Source of the DNA: an uncultured bacterium
GTDB lineage: Bacteria; Bacillota; Clostridia; Oscillospirales; Oscillospiraceae
Length of the DNA: 64,000 bases
Direction of reading: 5' to 3'
NCBI GenBank assembly: GCA_947643715.1
Contig: CANRXB010000001.1
Span: forward strand, 1-64,000
Shown here piece after piece: positions 23,239-30,237 of this stretch. Position 1 is the stretch's first letter, and each line of letters starts with the position of its first letter. Below the pieces are notes generated by a model. It worked only from the letters and a program-made list of their open reading frames with translations, was not told the DNA's origin and ran no database searches. The position numbers and the translations under genes are program-made.

Positions 23239-24520
23239 CTGGAAAGCAGATTATCAAGCCAAATTGAAGTCTTTCGACGAGGCCGTGGCCCTGATCGGCG
23301 ACAACGACCGCGTCTGGATGAGCCCCGCCTCAGCGACCCCGATCCAACTCATCGAGGCACTGCAAAAGCGGGCCCTGGCGAAAGAGATCAACGGCGTCCA
23401 CCTGGTGTCCGGCCAGATGCTCGTCCCCTTTGAATTCCTGAAGTCCGCGGAGCACCGTCCGCACCTGACCTATGACACGGTGTTCTTCGGCGTATTGGAG
23501 CGCAAGCTCGGCAAGTTCGGGAACATCAACATCAATTCCTGCCAGTTCAGCCAACTGGCCAACGCCTTGGAGGACTATAAGATCAACGTCTGCATGTGCG
23601 ACGTGGGCGAACCGGACGAGGAAGGGTACATGTCCCTGGGGCCCATGGGCGTGTGCATCACCCCGAAGGCGCTGGAGCTGGCCGACGTGATCCTGGTCCA
23701 GGTCAACAAGAACCAGCCCAAGGTCAAAGGCAGCAAGGGCCGCATCCACGTCAGCCAGGTCACCGCGATCACAGAAGGCGATCACGTCCTGCCGGAGTTC
23801 CCCAGTCCGGCCCCCTCTGAGCTGGACCAGAAGATCGCGGCGCTCATCCTGCCCGAGATCCCCGACGGCTCTACGATCCAGATCGGCTTGGGCGGCCTGT
23901 CCAACGCGATCGGCTACGGGCTGAGGTCCAAGCGCGGCCTGTCCATCCATGCGGAGATGCTCACCGAGTGCATCATGCACCTCTACGAAGCCGGTGCGAT
24001 CACCGGAACGATCGAGGCCGCGCTGGGGCTGGGCAGCAACAAGTTCGCCCAATGGCTGGGCGAGCACGCGCAGTTCTCCCCCTTCTGGGAGATCAACGAT
24101 CCCCGGAACATCCAGAAATACGACAAGCTCATATCGGTGAACCAGTGCCTCATGTCCGATCTGACCGGGCAAATCTGCTCGGAATCCGTAGGCCACCAGC
24201 AGGTCAGCGGCATCGGCGGTCAGATCGATTTCGTCCAGGGCGCGTCCTGGTCCAAGGGCGGCAAGAGCTTCCTGTGCATGACCTCCACCACCGAGGTCAA
24301 CGGCAAGCTGACGTCCAATATCATGCTGGATCTGCCCGCCGGCCAGGTCGTCACCACGCCCAGGGCGATGGTCATGTATATCGTCACGGAGTACGGCATC
24401 GCGGACCTGAGGAACCGATCCATCCCTGACCGCGTCCATGCTATGATCAGCATCGCCCATCCTGATTTCCGAGAGGAACTGACGCAGCAGGCGATCAAGG
24501 CAGGGCTGATCGTGTCGTGA
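23231..24520 (+). CDS. Acetyl-CoA hydrolase/transferase-family CoA-transferase
   Basis: 429 aa, class I CoA-transferase of the 4-hydroxybutyrate / butyryl-CoA:acetate type. N-terminal lobe (DNDRVWMSPASATPIQLIEAL), then C-terminal lobe with IQIGLGGLSNAI, and the family signature SVGHQQVSGIGGQIDF followed by GASWSKGGKSF. It swaps CoA between an acyl-CoA and a free acid, often acetate, and so recycles the CoA spent by the ligase. AAGGAGG and a GATC spacer precede the ATG. Third gene of the operon. Confidence 0.92.
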   Translation: MSDWKADYQAKLKSFDEAVALIGDNDRVWMSPASATPIQLIEALQKRALAKEINGVHLVSGQMLVPFEFLKSAEHRPHLTYDTVFFGVLERKLGKFGNININSCQFSQLANALEDYKINVCMCDVGEPDEEGYMSLGPMGVCITPKALELADVILVQVNKNQPKVKGSKGRIHVSQVTAITEGDHVLPEFPSPAPSELDQKIAALILPEIPDGSTIQIGLGGLSNAIGYGLRSKRGLSIHAEMLTECIMHLYEAGAITGTIEAALGLGSNKFAQWLGEHAQFSPFWEINDPRNIQKYDKLISVNQCLMSDLTGQICSESVGHQQVSGIGGQIDFVQGASWSKGGKSFLCMTSTTEVNGKLTSNIMLDLPAGQVVTTPRAMVMYIVTEYGIADLRNRSIPDRVHAMISIAHPDFREELTQQAIKAGLIVS

Positions 24521-24537
24521 AGGAGGGGACGATCCAA

Positions 24538-25326
24538 ATGAAAGAGCTCGTTTTACTGACCAAAGCCGGCCACGTCGCGACGCTGGCCTTCAACAGCCCG
24601 GAAAACGGGAACGCCCTGGATTTCGATATGTATGAGGCCCTCAATGACAAGCTGGCGCTGTGCGAAGCGGACGAGGACATCCGGGTCGTGATCGTCACCG
24701 GCACCGGGAAGCATTTCTGCGCCGGCGGCGATATCCGCCAATTCAAAGAGCGGATCGCCAAGGGCATCTATCTGACCACCGAGGAACTGAGCTATGCCGC
24801 CAACACTGCCTATCGGATCCGGAACTTCAAAAAGCCCGTCATCGCGATGGTCAACCATGCGGCGGCCGGCGCCGGCTTCAGCATCGCATGTGCCTGTGAT
24901 TTCCGCATCGTCACGCCCAAGACCAGCTTCATCATGGCTTTCGTCAACGTGGGGCTCTGCACCGACACCGCCGGGCTCTATCTGCTGGGCAAGCTGATCG
25001 GTCCCGGCCGCATGTCCGAGATCATGATGACCGGCCGGCCGGTGGGCGGTGAGGAAGCCGCTCAGATCGGGCTGGCCACCCGCTGCGTACCGGAGGAAGA
25101 GCTCGCCGAGGCCACCTCCCGTTTCGCCGCGGAGCTGGCTAAGGGCGCCGGCAAGGCCATCTCCTGTCAGAAGGAGCTCATCAACAAGTACTTCTACAAC
25201 GGAGACTTCCCCTCTTATATGGCCGACGAGGCGCAGGCCAATCATCTGTGCTCGAAGTCCGCCGATTTCGAGGAGGCGGTGGATGCGTTCATCGAAAAGC
25301 GCAGACCCGCATTTTCCGGGAAATGA
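24538..25326 (+). CDS. Enoyl-CoA hydratase/isomerase (crotonase family)
   Basis: 262 aa. Oxyanion-hole segments FCAGGDIRQF (about 61-70) and NHAAAGAGFSIACACDFRI (about 104-122) are clear. In the active-site strand, the usual glutamates of true hydratases (Glu144/Glu164 in rat crotonase) are not both obvious: the second region reads FVNVGLCTDTAGLYLL, where GL-P-D-G-G is typical. It may therefore catalyse isomerisation, or dehydration of a special substrate as CaiD does. AAGGAGGGG precedes the ATG at 24538. Last gene of the operon. Confidence 0.9.
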   Translation: MKELVLLTKAGHVATLAFNSPENGNALDFDMYEALNDKLALCEADEDIRVVIVTGTGKHFCAGGDIRQFKERIAKGIYLTTEELSYAANTAYRIRNFKKPVIAMVNHAAAGAGFSIACACDFRIVTPKTSFIMAFVNVGLCTDTAGLYLLGKLIGPGRMSEIMMTGRPVGGEEAAQIGLATRCVPEEELAEATSRFAAELAKGAGKAISCQKELINKYFYNGDFPSYMADEAQANHLCSKSADFEEAVDAFIEKRRPAFSGK

Positions 25327-25586
25327 TCCTCCCTCCCCCTGTCCGCCAGCCCCTCCGGCCCGGGCAGAACGGACAGGAAGGCCGTGGGGGCCCGCGCGAT
25401 TGTCGGGGCCCCCCCCCAGAACCCGGCCGGCGCGGGCCGCCCCATTTACCCTCCCCCCCGTGTGCCCCCCCCCCCCCGGGCCGGGGCTTACGGTACTGTT
25501 GGGCGTGGGTCCCGCGTTTTTTGCTCGGTCCCACGGCCTTTCCCGGTCCTGCAGCGGCAAGCCCTCACACGTCGATCCCCGGCCCG
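25327..25586. other. C-rich intergenic stretch with a 13-C tract
   Basis: Convergent gap of 260 bp with strong C bias on the plus strand, including 13 consecutive C at 25465-25477. No clear hairpin terminator for the acyl-CoA operon is visible. The homopolymer may vary in length or be an assembly error. Confidence 0.6.
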
Positions 25587-27179
25587 TCACGTCCGCGCTT
25601 TGGCCCTCAACGGGAAACGCGCCCGCTTCGCCCCCGACACGGCCACCTTCAGCGCGATATTGACCGCCAGGATCAGCAGCGAGACGAAAGCCGCGCTCTC
25701 CATCAGGAGCTGCGACTCGAATTGGTTGATCATCAGCGCCACCGGCTTGGGCGAGGGCGGCACCAAAAACGACACCGCCGAGATCGTCATCATGGAGTTC
25801 ACAAAGAAATATCCGAACATCTCATATACCGTGCCCCGCACCTTGGGCAGTATCACGTCCCGGATGATGCGCAGCCGCCCTACGCCCAGACACTGGCCCA
25901 CCGCCTCCAGCTCCGGATCGATCTTGCCCAGCGTGTTGTACATCATCAGATACGGCGAGGCGAAAAAGTGGATCGAATCGGCGAGCACCACGATGAAGAT
26001 CGTCCCATACAGCGCAGAGCCGTGGAAAAAGATCACGTACGACAGGCCCAGCACGATCCCGGGGATCGCCATGGATGTGATCGAGACTAAGTGCAGCCCC
26101 TTGCTGAAGCGGCCCTTCACCCGCGCCGTCAGATACGCGCAGCAAAACGCCATCGCCGTGCCGAACAGCGCCGCCAGCACCGAATACAGCATGGACCAGA
26201 GCAGATATCCCCCCGCTCCCCGGTTGAGCGCTTTCTGGATATGATACAGCGTGAACGTGGTGTCCACCGGGTATTTCGCCGCAAAGGTCATGATGCCGAA
26301 CGACGCGATGGGCGCCAGCACGCAGATGCCCAGCAGCGTACAGAACACCCCCGCCAGCGCGTCCGGGCCCCGCCGCCGTTTCGGCACGACCGTCTGCGTC
26401 AAAAAGCCGCTGCGCCCCTTCTCCCGGTTCAGCAGGTCCACCAGGAACGCCACCACCGCCGGAAGCAGCAGCAGCGCCCCGATCACGCTCCCTGCGTCGT
26501 GGTCCATCATGGACACCGCCTTGTCGTACATCAGCACCGACAGCGTGATCCGTTTGCCCCGGACCATCAGCGGGACGCCGTAGTCCGTGACGATCATGGT
26601 GAACAGCGCGAAAAAGGCCGAGATCAGCGTCTTTTTCAGATAGGGCAGCGTCAGCCCCGTGAAACGCCGCACCGGCGGGATGCCCAGCACCTCCGCCGCC
26701 TGGTATGCCGTCCCGTCCTCGTATTGCAATATGCTGGAGAACATCAGGAACGACACCGGGAAGGAATACATCACCGATCCCGCCACGATCCCCCAGAAGC
26801 CATAGATGCTCCCGTCCATATGGAAGAGGTTCGTCAGCAGGCCGTTCCGCCCGAACAGCGTCACCAGTCCCAAGGCGTGGGAGATCGACGGGATCAGCAT
26901 CGGCAGCACGAAAAGCACGCTGAACAATGCTTTCCCCTTCATCTGCGTGCGCTCCACGCACCACGCCGCCAGCAGGGACAGCACCACGGAGATCGAAGCC
27001 GCTGTGAACGCCGTGGACACCGAGTTCCACACCGCCGGCCAGAACTGCGGCGATCCCAGCACCGACCGGAAGCCCTCCGGTGTGATCCGCCCCAGCATGG
27101 ACAGGATCGGTACGATCACGCACACCACAAAGAACGACGCTGTACACAGCTCGACGATCCGTTTTCCCCTGTTCTTCAT
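25587..27179 (-). CDS. ABC transporter permease, two fused BPD_transp_1 domains (phosphonate/iron type)
   Basis: 530 aa inner-membrane permease with about 12 transmembrane helices in two halves. Each half has the EAA-loop that contacts the ATPase: YQAAEVLGIPPVRRF (about 172) and LEAVGQCLGVGRLRII (about 423). This duplicated form is typical of Fe(III) and 2-aminoethylphosphonate (PhnUV-like) importers. The ATG at 27179 is preferred because GGTAGGG is near; an ATG at 27200 overlaps the ATPase stop. Last gene of the six-gene leftward operon, together with its ATPase and binding protein. Confidence 0.9.
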   Translation of the reverse strand: MKNRGKRIVELCTASFFVVCVIVPILSMLGRITPEGFRSVLGSPQFWPAVWNSVSTAFTAASISVVLSLLAAWCVERTQMKGKALFSVLFVLPMLIPSISHALGLVTLFGRNGLLTNLFHMDGSIYGFWGIVAGSVMYSFPVSFLMFSSILQYEDGTAYQAAEVLGIPPVRRFTGLTLPYLKKTLISAFFALFTMIVTDYGVPLMVRGKRITLSVLMYDKAVSMMDHDAGSVIGALLLLPAVVAFLVDLLNREKGRSGFLTQTVVPKRRRGPDALAGVFCTLLGICVLAPIASFGIMTFAAKYPVDTTFTLYHIQKALNRGAGGYLLWSMLYSVLAALFGTAMAFCCAYLTARVKGRFSKGLHLVSITSMAIPGIVLGLSYVIFFHGSALYGTIFIVVLADSIHFFASPYLMMYNTLGKIDPELEAVGQCLGVGRLRIIRDVILPKVRGTVYEMFGYFFVNSMMTISAVSFLVPPSPKPVALMINQFESQLLMESAAFVSLLILAVNIALKVAVSGAKRARFPLRAKART

Positions 27180-27186
27180 CTCATCC

Positions 27187-27963
27187 CTACCGCTTTCCAT
27201 TCGTGAACCGTCTCAAGGAATCCAGCTTCGCCTGGAGATTGTCCAGCACGAAGGTCTGGACGTACTCATTGGCCGGAGCCCTCACGATGTTTTCCGGCGT
27301 GTCCAGTTGACAGATCACACCGCCGTTCATCACCATGATCCGGTCGGACATGGCGAACGCCTCCTCCTGGTCGTGGGTCACGTAGATCATGGTGGTCCCG
27401 AACGTCTCCTGGAGCCGTTTCAGCTCCGTGCGCATGGACAGCCGGGTGTCCACGTCCAGTGCGGACATGGGCTCGTCCAGCAGCACCACGTCCGGGCCGA
27501 GCACCAGCGTCCGGGCAATCGCCACCCGCTGCTGCTGCCCTCCGGAGAGGGCCCCCGGCAGCTTTTCGAGGTGATCCTCCAGGCCCACCGCCTCCAGCAT
27601 CTGCCGCGCCCTCTCCCGCGCCTCAGCCTTCGGCACCTTGTGGAACCGCAGGGCATACTCCACATTGCGCGATACGCTCATGTTCTCGAACAAGGCGTAG
27701 TTCTGGAACACGATCCCCATCCCCCGGTCGGCCGGGGCGGCGTGGGTGATGTCCACGCCGTCCTTGCGCACCGTCCCGGTGTCCGGCTCCAAAAGCCCGA
27801 TCAAGATCCGCAGCAGCGTACTCTTCCCGCATCCGGACGGGCCGAGGATGGACAAGAACTCCCGACCCTTCACCTCGAGATCCACCCGCTGCAGGACCTC
27901 CCGCTCCTGATAGCCCTTGGACACTCCGGAGACCTCCAGCTTGTTCGTCAGTTGAAGTCCCAT
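27187..27963 (-). CDS. ABC transporter ATP-binding protein (phosphonate/iron/polyamine importer class)
   Basis: 258 aa. Walker A GPSGCGKST (about 40-48), Q-loop FQNYALFENM, signature LSGGQQQRVAIA, Walker B VVLLDEPMSALD and the switch His in YVTHDQEEA. It belongs to the PotA/PhnT/FbpC group but lacks a long C-terminal TOBE extension. The ATG at 27963 lies inside the end of the binding-protein gene (16-bp overlap). It energises the fused permease encoded next. Confidence 0.93.
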   Translation of the reverse strand: MGLQLTNKLEVSGVSKGYQEREVLQRVDLEVKGREFLSILGPSGCGKSTLLRILIGLLEPDTGTVRKDGVDITHAAPADRGMGIVFQNYALFENMSVSRNVEYALRFHKVPKAEARERARQMLEAVGLEDHLEKLPGALSGGQQQRVAIARTLVLGPDVVLLDEPMSALDVDTRLSMRTELKRLQETFGTTMIYVTHDQEEAFAMSDRIMVMNGGVICQLDTPENIVRAPANEYVQTFVLDNLQAKLDSLRRFTNGKR

Positions 27964-28937
27964 TTCTCCAGCAGCCTTTCTTTCTCGCTCAGCGTGTCGT
28001 TGGACATATCGCCGTAGTCCACCCCAGTCGGGAACCCCTCTACCTCGGGCGTGAAGTCTTTGAACACCTGGTCCGGGAAAAAGCGCTCGTTGTTCCCTTT
28101 GCACAGGTCCGTGGCCAGGTACTGGAACACCTCCATGACGCATTCCCGCTCCGCGCTGCCGGCCAGCACCGCGTTCCCATACATGCTGAAGGGCGCGCCC
28201 TCCTCGAAGAACAGGATCTCCAGCTCCACGCCCTGGTTCATCTCGGTGACCGCTTGGGACGTCATGCCCAGGCCGATGGCCACCTCCCCTTGGATCAGCG
28301 CGTTCACCGGACCAGAACCGGAGGAGGTATATTGGAGCACGTTCTCCGAGAGCTTCTCAAAATAATCGAACGCCTCGTCCTCGCCCCATTCGTTGGTCAA
28401 CTGGCGCAGGAACATGTAGCCCGTCCCGGAGGAACTGGGGCTCGGCATGGAGATCAGCCCTTTGTAGCGCGGGTCCAGCAGGTCCTGATAGCTGCCGGGC
28501 ACGGGGAGCCCCAGCTCCTCCAGCGTGTTCGGATCGATGATGATGCAGCCGCCGTTCTTCGCTTCCGGGGTGAACCTGTGGCTTTCGGGCACGATATCGT
28601 CCAGGAACACGGAAAAGTCGAGATCTGTCAGCTCAGCCAGATACTCCTCGCACCTGTACAGATATCCGTATTCTTCCGAGAGGATGATATCGCAGGAGCA
28701 GTCCTCTCCCTCCTCCACCACCTTTGCGGCGATGCTGCTGCTGTTCATGTACTCCAACGTGATGTCGTAATCAGGGAACCTTTTCTGACATTCCGTCAGA
28801 TAGTACTCGTTCTTGTAGTCCTCCCCGCTGGTCCAGATCGTGACGTCCTTGCGCTCCCCTCCCCCGGTGCACCCGGGCAGCATGGCCAACGCCATGGCAG
28901 CGGCGCAGCTCAGCGCCAGCAATTTTTTCTTCTCCAT
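27948..28937 (-). CDS. ABC transporter substrate-binding lipoprotein (aminoethylphosphonate-like)
   Basis: 329 aa. Lipoprotein signal MEKKKLLALSCAAAMALAML ends at the lipobox LPGC (Cys22). The mature part is a periplasmic-binding fold of the PotD/FbpA/PhnS group (DVTIWTSGEDYKNEYYL; DIILSEEYGYLY; SMPSPSSSGTGYMFLRQL). In PhnS/AepX-type proteins the Ser/Thr-rich loop (PSSSGTGY here) grips the phosphonate. The ligand is therefore likely an anionic small molecule such as 2-aminoethylphosphonate, and iron is less likely because the paired tyrosines are not evident. It lies 19 bp downstream of the nucleotidyltransferase gene. Confidence 0.85.
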   Translation of the reverse strand: MEKKKLLALSCAAAMALAMLPGCTGGGERKDVTIWTSGEDYKNEYYLTECQKRFPDYDITLEYMNSSSIAAKVVEEGEDCSCDIILSEEYGYLYRCEEYLAELTDLDFSVFLDDIVPESHRFTPEAKNGGCIIIDPNTLEELGLPVPGSYQDLLDPRYKGLISMPSPSSSGTGYMFLRQLTNEWGEDEAFDYFEKLSENVLQYTSSGSGPVNALIQGEVAIGLGMTSQAVTEMNQGVELEILFFEEGAPFSMYGNAVLAGSAERECVMEVFQYLATDLCKGNNERFFPDQVFKDFTPEVEGFPTGVDYGDMSNDTLSEKERLLEKWDFN

Positions 28938-28956
28938 CGTTCATCGTCCTCTCTTT

Positions 28957-29853
28957 TCATACGTCATAGGTCTTGTCCAACGCTTTGAGTTCCTTGAAGG
29001 TATCGATCTCCACCACGTCCGCCGCGGAGCATTCCCTGACCTTCACCCGGTACTCCTCCGGGAAGTCTGAGAACGGCACCTGATCCCAATACTTCTCCTT
29101 CCCGCCGGGCATCTCGTAGGCCAGCTTCAGATGCTCTTCCAGCTTCTTGCCGTCTGCGGCGTCCCAGTAGGAGATGCCCACCTCCTGGAAACAGTCTATC
29201 CCGCCGATCCTCTGTCCCCGGATGATCCCATCGCGCACTGTGAAGCACCAATCGTCCGACCGATCCATCCGGATGCCCAGAAAGTTCGAGGTGTAGTGAT
29301 ACTTCTTCACGATAGACGGCTCCCGGAGCAGCAGGTCCGCCTCGAACACGTAGGCGTTCTGGAACAGCCTCCGGGCCCGCACCGCGGACGAGATGTTGTT
29401 GGCCTCATTGTAATCCGGGTTCTCCAGGAACTGGATCATAGGGTACTTGCGCAAGAGCTGGTCGAACTGTTCCGCCAGATACCCCCGGACGATGTAGATC
29501 TCATCGATCCCGATGGCCAGGCAGGCGTCGATCAGGCCGTCGATCAGCCGCTTCCCGTTCACGCGGACCAGGGGCTTCGGCGTGTTCAGCGTGATCGGCA
29601 CCATCCGGGAGCCGAACCCCGCCGCGATGAACACCGCCCGCTTGGCCCGGTAGGGCTCCAGCGCCGCCATCCCCCTGGGCACGATCCGGTTGTCCGCCAC
29701 CAGCCCCGCCTCGGTCAGTTCCTTCACCACGCGGTTCACCGTGCCCAGCGAGTGGCCCGTCAGCTCCTCCAGCCTGCGCTGGGACAGCGCGGACTGGGCG
29801 TAGACGAACTGGGTCAGCACGTCGAACTGCTTAGGACTGAGTCCCGCTTCCAT
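28957..29853 (-). CDS. LicC/PntC-like nucleotidyltransferase with N-terminal winged helix
   Basis: 298 aa. Residues ~1-60 form a MarR-like winged helix (SPKQFDVLTQFVYAQSALSQ; HSLGTVNRVVKELTEAGLV). The rest is a sugar-phosphate nucleotidyltransferase fold with the signature FIAAGFGSRMVPITLNTPKP (about 71-90), DEIYIVRGYLAEQF and NISSAVRAR. Its closest functional analogues are LicC (CTP:phosphocholine) and PntC (CTP:phosphonate cytidylyltransferase), which make CDP-activated head groups. The ATG at 29853 is preferred because GGAAGG abuts the one at 29859. It sits between a small membrane protein and the importer genes, which fits activation of an imported head group. Confidence 0.87.
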   Translation of the reverse strand: MEAGLSPKQFDVLTQFVYAQSALSQRRLEELTGHSLGTVNRVVKELTEAGLVADNRIVPRGMAALEPYRAKRAVFIAAGFGSRMVPITLNTPKPLVRVNGKRLIDGLIDACLAIGIDEIYIVRGYLAEQFDQLLRKYPMIQFLENPDYNEANNISSAVRARRLFQNAYVFEADLLLREPSIVKKYHYTSNFLGIRMDRSDDWCFTVRDGIIRGQRIGGIDCFQEVGISYWDAADGKKLEEHLKLAYEMPGGKEKYWDQVPFSDFPEEYRVKVRECSAADVVEIDTFKELKALDKTYDV

Positions 29854-29947
29854 AGACATCCTTCCTTTCGTTTGCCCCGCCGTGTTCGATCTTTTGGAAA
29901 GCAGCCGGCCGATCGAACGCGGCAGCCCTGTTTTTGGGTGCTTTTGA

Positions 29948-29990
29948 GCGGCAAATATCCTGTGTTCAATCCACACAGGATGTTTGCCGC
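29948..29990. terminator. 17-bp hairpin inside the leftward operon
   Basis: GCGGCAAATATCCTGTG pairs with CACAGGATGTTTGCCGC (one G-T pair). It lies in the 155-bp gap between the small membrane-protein gene and the nucleotidyltransferase gene. There is no U-tract; it may act as an RNA stability element that sets different expression of the two halves. Confidence 0.5.
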
Positions 29991-30008
29991 CAGTGAACGC
30001 CGTCCCGC

Positions 30009-30236
30009 TCACGCTCTCTTGTCCGCTTTGATCTCGATGTCCTCCTCCACCTCCTTCTTCGCGTTCTCGTCGATGCCCAGCTTGTCCTGCATCTTACGCT
30101 TGGCCCTGCGCCACAAGATCCCTGCCGTGGCGCCTATCGCCACCACCACTCCGGCCACCACTTGGATGGCATAGGTCATCACGCTGGGGTCCAGATAAGC
30201 CCCCACGTCCACTCTGGTCAACATCATCAGATCCAT
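30009..30236 (-). CDS. Small single-pass membrane protein
   Basis: 75 aa. One transmembrane helix at about residues 18-41 (MTYAIQVVAGVVVAIGATAG), then a basic and highly charged cytosolic tail (RRAKRKMQDKLG...). No family name. GAAGGAGGG precedes the ATG, which comes one base after the stop of the YidC-TagF gene, so translation is coupled. It is probably a partner or anchor of the membrane-bound polymer enzyme upstream. Confidence 0.8.
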   Translation of the reverse strand: MDLMMLTRVDVGAYLDPSVMTYAIQVVAGVVVAIGATAGILWRRAKRKMQDKLGIDENAKKEVEEDIEIKADKRA

Positions 30237-30237
30237 C

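Noticed and set aside
24538-25326. Second canonical crotonase of the butyrate pathway
   Set aside because: The usual catalytic glutamate pair is not evident and the gene sits with a ligase and CoA-transferase, so it was kept as a general crotonase-family protein; the true crt is at 58246.
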